Below, piece after piece: positions 46,484 to 55,027 of a stretch of DNA of 64,000 nucleotides; position 1 is the stretch's first letter; every line of letters begins with the position of its first letter. Position numbers and translations under genes: made by a program. Source of the DNA: a virus. The notes under the pieces are model-generated. The model did no database searches and was not told the origin of the DNA. It was given only the letters and a program-made list of their open reading frames with translations. The stretch lies in IMG/VR virus record IMGVR_UViG_3300025030_000070, positions 1-64,000 of that record; one strand, given 5' to 3'.

Positions 46484-47215
46484 ATGAAATTTATTTTTAG
46501 TTTTTTGTTTGTAGTGCTTTTGTCGTCTTGTAATTTTGAAGCGGATTATAATAATTCTATTTCCGGACTTCATTCTTGGAATGGATATCATTGGGCAAGA
46601 ACGTCAAATCCTTTCACTTTGAATTTACGAGATAATGTATCAACTACGTGGGATCCATATTTAAATGAAGCCTCATACGATTGGAGTTTGTCTTCCGTAT
46701 TGGATACAACTGTAATGCTATTTAATGGAAGATCTTGTAGGATTTCTGCTGGTTCTATTTTGATTTGTAATTCAAAGTATGGAAAAACAGGATGGCTTGG
46801 AATTGCCCAAATTTGGATTAGCGGTGAACATATTACGCAAGGCATTGTAAAAATGAATGACACTTATTTTAATATGCAGCAGTACAATACACCTGAACTT
46901 AGAAGACTTGTTATGTGTCAAGAGATAGGACATACGCTAGGATTAAGTCATCAAGATGAGGATTTTTATAATATTCCTTTAGGAAGCTGTATGGATTATT
47001 CAAGCAATCCAGTTTTGAATCAACATCCAAATTTTCATGATTATGAAGAATTGGAATTGATTTATGAACACCTAGACACAACTACGACTGTTATTTCATC
47101 TACTTTAGATGGCAACAATTGGGGAAATATCGTTTCTTCCGGTGAAAAATCTAGGATTCATATTTTGTGTGAAGATAGGGAGTGTTTGATAACTCACGTA
47201 TTTGAGGTAGAATAA
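46484..47215 (+). CDS. Matrixin-like zinc peptidase, predicted lipoprotein
   Basis: 243 aa. AGGAGAG precedes the ATG. The signal KFIFSFLFVVLLSSC ends in an LSSC lipobox. MCQEIGHTLGLSHQDEDF near residue 143 matches the long zincin motif HExxHxxGxxH, except that the first His is Gln. SCMDYSSNP supplies the Met-turn. Export is predicted. Whether the Gln form binds zinc is uncertain. Confidence 0.75.
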   Translation: MKFIFSFLFVVLLSSCNFEADYNNSISGLHSWNGYHWARTSNPFTLNLRDNVSTTWDPYLNEASYDWSLSSVLDTTVMLFNGRSCRISAGSILICNSKYGKTGWLGIAQIWISGEHITQGIVKMNDTYFNMQQYNTPELRRLVMCQEIGHTLGLSHQDEDFYNIPLGSCMDYSSNPVLNQHPNFHDYEELELIYEHLDTTTTVISSTLDGNNWGNIVSSGEKSRIHILCEDRECLITHVFEVE

Positions 47216-47261
47216 TTTGAGCTATAGTGAAAAAATAATAGGTGGAGAAGAAAGAAGAAAA

Positions 47262-47615
47262 ATGGATAATTCTGAAGAAAAACAACCATTGCAAATAACA
47301 GAAGCGGCAAAGGTAGAGTTTGTAAAATATCTTGAAGAAAAAGAAGAGAGAGGACAATATATTCGTGTTGGAGTGATAGCAGGAGGTTGTTCGGGATATC
47401 GTTATCTTCTTGAAGATGGAACGTTAGAAGAAGGCGACCATGTTATTCCGATAGATGAAAGCAGAAAAGCTGTTTTAGTAGACCCAAAAAGTTTTATATT
47501 TCTTCAAAATGTTGTGTTAGATTATAGAGAAGGATTAATGGGATCAGGGTTTAAGTTTATCAACCAAAGCGCATCTCGTTGTTGTGGATGCGGCGAAAGT
47601 TTCTCATGTGGTTAG
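47262..47615 (+). CDS. A-type iron-sulfur carrier (IscA/ErpA/HesB family)
   Basis: 117 aa from ATG 47262 (GGAG upstream). ITEAAKVEFVKYLEEK, VIAGGCSGYRY and RCCGCGESF hold the three conserved Cys. Such proteins deliver Fe-S clusters. It lies 1.1 kb before the radical-SAM gene and could help mature that enzyme (inference). Confidence 0.9.
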   Translation: MDNSEEKQPLQITEAAKVEFVKYLEEKEERGQYIRVGVIAGGCSGYRYLLEDGTLEEGDHVIPIDESRKAVLVDPKSFIFLQNVVLDYREGLMGSGFKFINQSASRCCGCGESFSCG

Positions 47616-47635
47616 ATATTTTTGGAAGGAATGAA

Positions 47636-47743
47636 ATGAGTAAAAAAGCACTTATCATTTTAATATTAGATTTGGACTATAGAGCGAAGTATTATGAACA
47701 AGAAACAAAAAGTTGGCTTGACAGAATGATGGAAGGCGAGTAG
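47636..47743 (+). pseudogene. 35-residue fragment duplicated from the gene at 52272
   Basis: After a short start, LILDLDYRAKYYEQETKSWL is almost the same as the C-terminus of the 66-aa protein at 52272-52472. The DNA match spans 63 bases (47659-47721 against 52397-52459) with few differences. GGAATG before the ATG may allow expression. Confidence 0.6.
47659..47721 (+). repeat. 63-base direct repeat, copy 1
   Basis: Nearly identical to 52397-52459, 4.7 kb away. It covers the LDLDYRAKYYEQETKSW coding stretch in both places. Confidence 0.85.
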
Positions 47744-47753
47744 GGTCTTAGGT

Positions 47754-47966
47754 ATGCACGAAATTATTGATATTGGTTGGGATATGGATGTTCCGTTTTC
47801 TATTGATAAAGCTGCTGATTATTGGTTTAATGTTTATTGTCAATGTATAGAGTGTGGCGATTTTGTTCATCTCGAACAGGCAAGAATCAAGCTTGAACAG
47901 ATATCAAAACTTCTTGGATATGACACTTTAGATATTTTTTTAAAAAAAGAATATGGAAATCATTAA
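47754..47966 (+). CDS. Hypothetical protein, 70 aa
   Basis: A helical protein with CQCIECGDF in the middle. It overlaps the next gene by 14 bases. The function is not recognised. Confidence 0.55.
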   Translation: MHEIIDIGWDMDVPFSIDKAADYWFNVYCQCIECGDFVHLEQARIKLEQISKLLGYDTLDIFLKKEYGNH

Positions 47967-48552
47967 TTACATTAATCAAAATATTCCAATATGGTGTATT
48001 TTGAAGGGAGATCATGCATGTCAGGATGTTGAGAAATTTCTTTCTGCGTCTATTATTAAATCTCCCAATTTTATTGATAATAAAGAAAACGAATTGCGAA
48101 AAATCTTTTTAAAAGAGACTAAAAATCGTAAATGGTTATTTGATTTTATTGAAAATAAATCATTCGCGCTAGTAAAATTGGAAAAAAAAGACATTGTAAA
48201 TGTATTATCAGTGTGGAATAACGTACCACTGTATAGACTTGCTAAAGAATACAAACGAGCATTTCTTAACAATAAGAAGGTCAAAATCAAAGGAGTGGTG
48301 AAAGATAAAGGTTCAGTGCGTGAAGTAAATCGTAGAATGAAAACATTACCAAGCGTTTCTTTAGACACGAATTGGATGATTGATTTTAATCCTAGTATAG
48401 ATTATCATCGATGTATTTGGATGAAACGTAAAGATGGACAATATCAAATAGTTGATGGAACACACAGAACTGTTGCAACAATATGGAAATATTTTTTAAA
48501 AAATAAAAAAACGAAAATGCCACCGTGGTATGCAATAATGTTCGAAGAATAA
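47953..48552 (+). CDS. ParB-like-fold hypothetical protein, 199 aa
   Basis: The C-terminal YQIVDGTHRTVATIWKYFL resembles the GxHRxxA segment of ParB/sulfiredoxin-like domains. The N-terminal part is helical. The position within the sugar cluster gives no clear hint. Confidence 0.5.
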   Translation: MEIINYINQNIPIWCILKGDHACQDVEKFLSASIIKSPNFIDNKENELRKIFLKETKNRKWLFDFIENKSFALVKLEKKDIVNVLSVWNNVPLYRLAKEYKRAFLNNKKVKIKGVVKDKGSVREVNRRMKTLPSVSLDTNWMIDFNPSIDYHRCIWMKRKDGQYQIVDGTHRTVATIWKYFLKNKKTKMPPWYAIMFEE

Positions 48553-48625
48553 AAAATTTCTCTAAATAAAATTATTGATATTGGACGTTTTATGCAGCAA
48601 GAGTTTTTAGAATTCTTTATAGGAT

Positions 48626-48671
48626 GTGCCGTAAAACCCATTCATCGCTTTGGCGTGGGTGGGTAGTTCAC
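48626..48671. mobile_element. Solitary IS605-type end (palindromic mini-element)
   Basis: It starts GTGCCGTAAAACCCATT as the left end at 20252 does and ends GGCGTGGGTGGGTAGTTCAC like the right end near 21580-21602. The two ends are thus fused with no gene between. It lies in a 200-base gap without an ORF. Confidence 0.7.
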
Positions 48672-48763
48672 TAAAGAATGTATGTCTGAAACAGAAGACA
48701 GAGCACTACTAGAAATACAGTTTCTAGAATAGTAAGAAATATAACATGGAAGGAAAATCAAAG

Positions 48764-50284
48764 ATGAGTAAAAATTTAGACATACTTTTTGTGCACAGTA
48801 ATAGTTTGGAAATCAATTATCAAGAACTTGCTAATGAACATAGCGCAATAGAGCCTAATATTTGGGCTGGTATGTTAGCAAACAGTTGCAAAAGTAAAGG
48901 TTTTTCTTCACAAATATTAGATTGCGAAGCAGAACATTTAACAACTAACAATTCTGCAAAAGAAATTGTTTCTAGAAATTCCCGTTTAATTTGCTTTGTT
49001 GTTTTTGGTGCCAATCCTAATGCTTCTACTCAATCAATGGAAGGAAATATTGCAACTGCAAAAAAAGTCAAAGAGCTTAATCCTAATTCAAAAATTATTT
49101 TTGTAGGTCCACATGTTTCAGCCGTTCCTAGGGAAACTCTTAATGAAGGTTGCGTTGATATTGTGTGCACGAATGAAGGTGTTTATGCTCTTCATAATTT
49201 ATTGAAATGCAATGTTGACGATAATCACGATCTTCTAAAAATAAAAGGTATTGGTTTTAAAACAAAAGAAGGATTATCAATAATAAACGAACCAGAAAGA
49301 ATTGTTCCAAAAGATTTTCTCGCGAGAGATTTGCCAGGAATTGCTTGGGATTTAATGCCAAATATTAAATATTTTAAAACCTCAGGCTGGCACAGTTGGT
49401 CAAATAACACAATAAAAACTCCATTTGCATCTCTTTATACTTCTCTTGGTTGCCCATATAAATGTAGCTATTGTATGATAAATATTCTGAATAGGACTGA
49501 CAATGCACTTCATATTTCAGCCGCTGATAGCAATATTTTTCGCTATTGGGATCCAGAGTTCATTATTAAACAGTTTGATATTATCGCGCAAATGGGCGTA
49601 AAGAATGTTAAAATAGCAGATGAACTTTTTGTCTATAATCCAAAGCACTTTCTGAAAATATGTGATTTGATAATAGAGCGAAAATATGACTTCAATATTT
49701 GGTGTTATTCTAGGGTTGATACTTGCAAGCCTGAATATCTTGATAGAATGAAAAAAGCAGGAATAAACTGGTTAGGAATAGGCGTTGAGAATCCAAATCA
49801 AGTTCTCCGTAAAGAAGTTCATAAGGGAGGATTCAAAGAAGTAAAAATAGATAACTTATTTAGTATGATGAGAAATGCCGGAATAAATATAGGAGCAAAC
49901 TACATTTTTGGACTTCCAAAAGACACAAAAGAAAGTATCCAAAATACTGTTGAGTTTATGATGAATAATCTAACAGAGTTTATGAATATCTATTCGGCAA
50001 TGGCACTTCCTGGAAGTCCATTATATTTAGAAGCAAGAAAAAATAAAGTTATATTGCCTGATCGGTATGCTGGTTATTCACAACATTCATATTACACTCA
50101 AAATCTTCCAACTGATACATTATCAGCAGCAGAAATTCTGCAAGCCCGTGATGATTGTTGGACTAGATATTTTACAAATTCTGTTTACCTTCAAATGATG
50201 GAAAAGAAGTTTGGGAAAGTTTGCACCGACAACATTAAAGCATCAACACAGATAAAACTAAAAAGGCGTTTGCTTGGAGATTAA
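48764..50284 (+). CDS. B12-binding radical SAM enzyme, 506 aa
   Basis: ATG 48764 has AAGGA at suitable spacing. The N-terminal part (LILFVHSN-type start, IIFVGPHVSAVPRETLNEG) fits a cobalamin-binding domain. SLGCPYKCSYCMINI near residue 233 is the CxxxCxxC cluster motif, and WLGIGVENPNQVLRK is the SAM-binding strand. Such enzymes perform methylations or carbon-skeleton steps; in this cluster a role in sugar modification is likely. Confidence 0.87.
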   Translation: MSKNLDILFVHSNSLEINYQELANEHSAIEPNIWAGMLANSCKSKGFSSQILDCEAEHLTTNNSAKEIVSRNSRLICFVVFGANPNASTQSMEGNIATAKKVKELNPNSKIIFVGPHVSAVPRETLNEGCVDIVCTNEGVYALHNLLKCNVDDNHDLLKIKGIGFKTKEGLSIINEPERIVPKDFLARDLPGIAWDLMPNIKYFKTSGWHSWSNNTIKTPFASLYTSLGCPYKCSYCMINILNRTDNALHISAADSNIFRYWDPEFIIKQFDIIAQMGVKNVKIADELFVYNPKHFLKICDLIIERKYDFNIWCYSRVDTCKPEYLDRMKKAGINWLGIGVENPNQVLRKEVHKGGFKEVKIDNLFSMMRNAGINIGANYIFGLPKDTKESIQNTVEFMMNNLTEFMNIYSAMALPGSPLYLEARKNKVILPDRYAGYSQHSYYTQNLPTDTLSAAEILQARDDCWTRYFTNSVYLQMMEKKFGKVCTDNIKASTQIKLKRRLLGD

Positions 50285-50938
50285 ATGAAAAACTTAATGA
50301 CAGCCGAACAGTTAATTGCTTTTGAAGAAGACATAGCTCAATGTTTCAATAACAAAATGATTAGAGCGCCCATACATCTTCAGTCAAATAATTTTGAGAT
50401 ATTGATAAAGATGTTTGAAGAAATAAACGAAGAAGATTGGGTTTGTGGAACTTGGCGTTTTCATGCAGAAACGCTATTGAAAGGTGTTCCACCTGAAAAA
50501 GCAAAACAAGATATTCTTGACGGACGGTCAATCGAGTTGTGTAATAAAGAGCATAAAGTTTTTACATCTGCCATAGTAGCAGGCATTTTTCCTATTGCGC
50601 TAGGAATAGCGTTAGATATAAAAAGAAGGGGTGATAATAATAAAGTTTATTGTTTCGCAGGAGAAATGTCTGCTACTTGTGGTGGGTTTTATGAAGCATA
50701 TACTTATGCGAAAAATCATTTTTTGCCTATTGTATTTGTGATAAGCGACAATGGTAAAAGTGTTTGCACTGACACCAGGGAGGTATGGAATACTCACAAA
50801 CTTCCATTCGAACCAGATGAAATAAATCAAGGAATGATAGAAGAAAATGAGTTTTACAAGAGCAAATATTTGTGGTATTATAAATATCGCTTGGATTATC
50901 CTCACGCCGGCCCGGGCGGAAAAAGGATACAATTTTAG
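50285..50938 (+). CDS. TPP-dependent E1 alpha-like subunit, 217 aa
   Basis: Begins one base after the previous stop. GTWRFHAETLLKGVPPEKAK, CNKEHKVFTSAIVAGIFPIA and VYCFAGEMSATCGGFYEAY with FVISDN correspond to the alpha part of 2-oxoacid dehydrogenase E1 enzymes; the GDG of the TPP site reads GEM here. It is shorter than cellular E1 alpha. The beta-like subunit follows at 51743, separated by an HNH gene. Confidence 0.72.
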   Translation: MKNLMTAEQLIAFEEDIAQCFNNKMIRAPIHLQSNNFEILIKMFEEINEEDWVCGTWRFHAETLLKGVPPEKAKQDILDGRSIELCNKEHKVFTSAIVAGIFPIALGIALDIKRRGDNNKVYCFAGEMSATCGGFYEAYTYAKNHFLPIVFVISDNGKSVCTDTREVWNTHKLPFEPDEINQGMIEENEFYKSKYLWYYKYRLDYPHAGPGGKRIQF

Positions 50939-50940
50939 TT

Positions 50941-51750
50941 ATGAAGAAATGTAGTAAATGTGGTCTTGAAAAAGAGTTGAGTGAGTTTAGTAATAATAAA
51001 AACAATAAAGACAATAAGCATGCATGGTGTAAAAATTGTAATAAACGATATAAAAAACAATTCTTTATAAATAACAAAGAAACTATTTTGGAAAAATATA
51101 AACAATATTATTTATATAATAAAGAAAATATTTTAGAACAGAAAAAACAATATTATTTATATAATAAAGAAAATATTTTGGAAAAATATAAACAATATTA
51201 TTTATATAATAAAGAAAATATTTTAGAACAGAAAAAACAATATTATTTATATAATAAAGAAAATATTTTGGAAAAATGTAAACAATATCGAAAAAATAAT
51301 ATAGAAAAAATATTGAAACGAGATAGGAAACGAGATAGACAATATCGCCAATCTCCAAAAGCAAAAGAACTAAGAAAGAAAAAGTTCAAACAACGCATCA
51401 AAAATGATCCATGCTTTAGATGTCATCGTGTTATTTCTTCCTCGATTCGCAAAACCCTCAAATCTCAAGGTGGCATCAAAAATGCTCCCATTTTTTCTAA
51501 ACTACCTTATACGCCAGAAGAGTTAGTAAAACACATAGAAAGTTTATGGGAACCGTGGATGAACTGGGACAACCATGGTAGACTTTCTTTCACTAAACAA
51601 ACTTGGCAAATAGATCACATAATACCTCAAAGCAAGTTGCCTTATGATTCAATGGAACATGAAAACTTTTTGAAATGTTGGACACTTGAAAACCTCCGAC
51701 CATTAGAATCAATAGAAAACATAAGAAAGGGAGATAAAATAGATGGGTAA
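50941..51750 (+). CDS. HNH endonuclease with 15-residue repeats
   Basis: 269 aa. KKCSKCGLEKELSEFSNN and HAWCKNCNKRYKK form an N-terminal zinc region. Then come four 15-residue repeats of the type KQYYLYNKENILExx. The C-terminal part (KQTWQIDHIIPQSKLPYDSM, LENLRPLESIEN) is the HNH site. It sits exactly between the two E1 subunit genes and overlaps the second by 8 bases, which points to insertion as a free-standing mobile gene. Confidence 0.85.
   Translation: MKKCSKCGLEKELSEFSNNKNNKDNKHAWCKNCNKRYKKQFFINNKETILEKYKQYYLYNKENILEQKKQYYLYNKENILEKYKQYYLYNKENILEQKKQYYLYNKENILEKCKQYRKNNIEKILKRDRKRDRQYRQSPKAKELRKKKFKQRIKNDPCFRCHRVISSSIRKTLKSQGGIKNAPIFSKLPYTPEELVKHIESLWEPWMNWDNHGRLSFTKQTWQIDHIIPQSKLPYDSMEHENFLKCWTLENLRPLESIENIRKGDKIDG
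51103..51282 (+). repeat. Four tandem 45-bp repeats inside the HNH gene
   Basis: Units begin at 51103, 51148, 51193 and 51238 with the same CAATATTATTTATATAATAA start; alternate units end differently, so the higher-order period is 90 bp. They encode a helical spacer. Confidence 0.85.
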
Positions 51751-52282
51751 GTACTTTGAAGAAATGAAAAAAACAATGACTTGGCTCGGTGAGCAGCAAG
51801 ACACTTTCTTTCTAGGACAATCAGTAGGAAAAGAAGGAACAGCAATGTTTGCGACATTGAAAGATGTTCCATTGTCTAAACGACTTGAAATGCCTGTTAT
51901 TGAGAACACGCAACTTGGAATGTCAATTGGGATGGCAATCAACGGAACTATACCAATTTCCATTTTTCCTCGATGGAATTTTTTGATTTGTGCTTCCGAT
52001 CAACTGGTCAACCATCTGGATAAAATCAAACAATATTCGCATGATGAATTTATTCCAAAAGTCATAATCCGAGTTGGTGTGGGTTCCGAACGTCCGCTTC
52101 ATCCACAAGCGCAACATGTTGGCAATTTTTCATCAGCATTTAGAGAAATGCTTACCAATATAGAAATTATAGAATTAAATGAACCAAAAGATATTTTTCC
52201 TGCCTACAAACATGCTTATGAAAGAACAGATGGAAAATCAACAATTTTAGTTGAATTTGGGGACTATTATAATGAAAAATAA
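51743..52282 (+). CDS. TPP-dependent E1 beta-like subunit, 179 aa
   Basis: LEMPVIENTQLGMSIGMAIN, GTIPISIFPRWNFLICASDQ and LVNHLDKIKQYS follow the beta subunit of 2-oxoacid dehydrogenase E1 enzymes, including the catalytic Glu region. The C-terminal domain is short. With the alpha-like gene it could transfer a two- or three-carbon unit to a sugar (inference). Confidence 0.72.
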   Translation: MGKYFEEMKKTMTWLGEQQDTFFLGQSVGKEGTAMFATLKDVPLSKRLEMPVIENTQLGMSIGMAINGTIPISIFPRWNFLICASDQLVNHLDKIKQYSHDEFIPKVIIRVGVGSERPLHPQAQHVGNFSSAFREMLTNIEIIELNEPKDIFPAYKHAYERTDGKSTILVEFGDYYNEK

Positions 52283-52472
52283 AGAAATACAAAGAATAGA
52301 AGACTATTTGCATTCATTCTTGGATGATGAACAGTTTGAATTTATCAAAGAAGACCCATTGGGGCATTTGATTAAATCCCACTCTCGTCAAAGATGTTTA
52401 ATATTAGATTTGGACTATAGAGCGAAGTATTATGAACAAGAAACTAAAAGTTGGTTTGATAAAATAAAATAA
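52272..52472 (+). CDS. Hypothetical protein, 66 aa
   Basis: ATG 52272 overlaps the E1 beta end. The C-terminal LDLDYRAKYYEQETKSWF is duplicated at 47636-47743. The function is unknown. Confidence 0.6.
   Translation: MKNKEIQRIEDYLHSFLDDEQFEFIKEDPLGHLIKSHSRQRCLILDLDYRAKYYEQETKSWFDKIK
52397..52459 (+). repeat. 63-base direct repeat, copy 2
   Basis: Partner of 47659-47721. It lies in the 3' half of the intact gene, so it is probably the source copy. Confidence 0.85.
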
Positions 52473-52505
52473 AAGATGACAGGATTAAAAATATAGGATA
52501 AAGCG

Positions 52506-53465
52506 ATGAATAAACCAAAGCTGCTTTTTTGTACTGAGAAATGGGTTGACGGACGCCCAGATATGGGTTTAACAAATAATTACCATAATTTATTTGGCTC
52601 TCTCAAACATTCAATGCCTGAGATTATATTTGACATTATACATTTAGATGAGGCTGTTGTTTCTCATAAAACACATATGGATGTTATTCTTCCAAAAGTG
52701 TGTTCTTCAATAAAGCCAGATATATGTATTTTTTCTTTGTTGGGAAAGTCTTCTGCCAACCCCAATCCTCCAACGTTTGAAATTATTAAAAATATGGGAA
52801 TTAAAAATGTTGTAATGTGGCCAGACGTTGGCATTGATTGGGGATATCCACAAATTCTTGGTTTGGGATCTTTGGTAGATTTACATATTGGTTGGGATCG
52901 CGCTGACAGTGATTTCCACAGAACTAGGCAATTACCATCTAACTTTCAACAAATGTGGGTGCCTCAAGACGATAAATTATATTTCAAACAAGAAGGTCAG
53001 GATATTCCTATTAGTTTTATCGGAAGTCCTCGCTACCAAGATAGACAAATTTTCCTTAAACATGCCGTTCAATCGAATGCTCCAATTCTTATTAGAGGAG
53101 GACAAAGAGAAGAAAAACTTTCTCCAGAACAATACGCATCTTATATTCGTAGGAGCAAAATAGGGGTTAATTTTTCATGGTCTCCTGGTTCATTTCATCA
53201 ATGTAAGGGACGGGTGTATGAAATCTTAGCATCTCATTCAATGCTTTTGGAAAGTGCGAATAATGCTACAAAAGAATTATTTGTGCCCGGTATTGAATAT
53301 GTTGAATTTACCGATCCAAATGATTTTGTTCAGAAAATTCATTATTACTTAAACAATGAAGCAGAGAGAGTTAAAATAGCGGAAAATGGTTATAAAGTAT
53401 ATAATGAAAAATATAATTCAAAAATATTCTGGACAACAGTTTTAGAGAAAGTAATGAATGATTGA
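52506..53465 (+). CDS. CgeB-like glycosyltransferase, 319 aa
   Basis: The chain ends with the layout of CgeB/GT4-like C-terminal domains: ISFIGSPRYQDRQIFLKHA, SWSPGSFHQCKGRVYEILAS and LFVPGIEYVEFTDPNDFVQK. The N-terminal half is Rossmann-like. It overlaps the next gene by 8 bases. Confidence 0.75.
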   Translation: MNKPKLLFCTEKWVDGRPDMGLTNNYHNLFGSLKHSMPEIIFDIIHLDEAVVSHKTHMDVILPKVCSSIKPDICIFSLLGKSSANPNPPTFEIIKNMGIKNVVMWPDVGIDWGYPQILGLGSLVDLHIGWDRADSDFHRTRQLPSNFQQMWVPQDDKLYFKQEGQDIPISFIGSPRYQDRQIFLKHAVQSNAPILIRGGQREEKLSPEQYASYIRRSKIGVNFSWSPGSFHQCKGRVYEILASHSMLLESANNATKELFVPGIEYVEFTDPNDFVQKIHYYLNNEAERVKIAENGYKVYNEKYNSKIFWTTVLEKVMND

Positions 53466-54255
53466 TTTAAGTATTTTTTGTCCTGCGATTCGTATACCAA
53501 ATTGGGATCGTATGTATGATTCCATTGTTCAATCTTGTAAAAAATATTCTTGGGAACTCGTAATGTGTGGACCGTTTGAATTAACTGAATATTTGAAAAC
53601 AAAAAACAATGTTAATATGATAAAAGATTTAGGATCTCCAAGTAGATGTGCCCAGCTTGCTTCTTTTGAATGTAATGGAAGGCTTCTCTATCATGTTGTT
53701 GATGATGCTTTGATGCTAGAAAACAGTATTGATGAATCAATTGATTTTTATAATTCAATTTGTGGACATAAAGACGTAGTTAATATGCGATATAAGGAAG
53801 GTGCTGGATATTCTGGTGCTTCAATGCCAATTGTATATTGGACCGCTCAGTATCATGGAGATTTACGACTTGCTGGCATTCCTCAAGATTCAAAAATTTC
53901 TCTTCATCATTTAATAAATATAGAATATTTTAGAGAACTTGGCGGTTATGATTGTGAATTTGAATATCAAAACTTCAATTTACACGATATAATGCTGCGC
54001 GTTCAAGCTGATGGTGGAAAATTATATGACTCTCCTATTGATGTAACCACATGTAATCACGGTCAAAATGATCATAACGCTATCGAAAAAGCACACCATG
54101 AACACGACCTTCCTCTTTTTCAAAAAATATATTCCAATCCAGATGCGCTAAAAACTAGAATAAAAATAGACATCAACAATTGGACGCAACAACCTTCTGT
54201 TTGGACAAGACGATTTAAAACTATTCCAAAAAATTATGAGGATTTGTTAAAATGA
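53458..54255 (+). CDS. GT2-like glycosyltransferase, 265 aa (copy A)
   Basis: DLSIFCPAIRIPNWDRMYDS, MCGPFELTEYLKTKN and LGSPSRCAQLASFECNGRLL begin a GT-A fold; VVDDALML replaces the DxD. FRELGGYDCEFEYQNFNLHD and a final NNWTQQPSVWTRRF follow. The same framework occurs at 59035 and 60119. Confidence 0.78.
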   Translation: MIDLSIFCPAIRIPNWDRMYDSIVQSCKKYSWELVMCGPFELTEYLKTKNNVNMIKDLGSPSRCAQLASFECNGRLLYHVVDDALMLENSIDESIDFYNSICGHKDVVNMRYKEGAGYSGASMPIVYWTAQYHGDLRLAGIPQDSKISLHHLINIEYFRELGGYDCEFEYQNFNLHDIMLRVQADGGKLYDSPIDVTTCNHGQNDHNAIEKAHHEHDLPLFQKIYSNPDALKTRIKIDINNWTQQPSVWTRRFKTIPKNYEDLLK

Positions 54256-54800
54256 AGCTGCATCTTGGTTGTGGGAAAAAACAAATTCACGGATTTATAA
54301 ATATTGATGGAGACTCATCTTGTAATCCAGATGTTGTTATGGATGTATCAAAAATAAGTGAAAAATATCAAAATGTAGAATTAATATTGGCAGTTCATTT
54401 GTTGGAACATTTTCCTCGCAAACCATTTCAAGGACAAGAAAAAACTTATTTGGATGTTTTGAAAGATTGGTTTAAAGCATTAAATCCTGGCGGTATACTT
54501 CGTTTGTCTGTACCTGATTTTTTTGCCATATGTGAGCATTATTCAAAATTTGGAAATATAGAAAAGATTTATGGACTTTTATTGGGTGGTCAAAGAAATC
54601 ATTTCGACATTCATTATCATATTTTTGATTTTAATAGTTTAGAAAGAGATTTGCGATCGGTTGGATTTAAAGAAGTTCGCATGTACGATAGATTTTCAAC
54701 GACGCACGCATTTGTTGATGATTACTCTGCAGCAACACTAGAACCTCCATTTAGTAGAACAGCAAAATTAGTAAGTTTGAATATTGAGGCAGTAAAATAA
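54252..54800 (+). CDS. SAM-dependent methyltransferase, 182 aa
   Basis: LHLGCGKKQIHGFINIDGD is the SAM-binding motif I, LILAVHLLEHFPR the motif II region, and LNPGGILRLSVPD the following strand. This small family is often found with glycan genes. It shares ATGA with the GT2-like gene. Confidence 0.85.
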   Translation: MKLHLGCGKKQIHGFINIDGDSSCNPDVVMDVSKISEKYQNVELILAVHLLEHFPRKPFQGQEKTYLDVLKDWFKALNPGGILRLSVPDFFAICEHYSKFGNIEKIYGLLLGGQRNHFDIHYHIFDFNSLERDLRSVGFKEVRMYDRFSTTHAFVDDYSAATLEPPFSRTAKLVSLNIEAVK

Positions 54801-55027
54801 TGGCATTCGGTGGAACAGTTTGTAAGGTTTGTGGAGAGAAATATCATATTTGTTCTAGCTGTGGAGTCGAAGAATGGTATTATGACTATTGTTCTTTTAA
54901 GTGTTTAGAAAAAGATGGAAAAATTATTTGTCCTATTTGTAGGGGATGGAGTTACGGACACGAGGACAATGATCCTGAAGATCTGTTAGATTTACCATCC
55001 TGTACAGGATATGTAGAAAAACAATGA
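54800..55027 (+). CDS. Small zinc-ribbon protein, 75 aa
   Basis: Four Cys pairs can be seen: CKVCGEKYHICSSCG, YCSFKCLE and CPICRG. It probably binds two zinc ions. No signal peptide. Overlaps its neighbours by 1 and 4 bases. Confidence 0.65.
   Translation: MAFGGTVCKVCGEKYHICSSCGVEEWYYDYCSFKCLEKDGKIICPICRGWSYGHEDNDPEDLLDLPSCTGYVEKQ

Noticed and set aside
51103-51282. CRISPR array
   Set aside because: The 45-bp units are tandem without spacers and stay in frame within an HNH gene.
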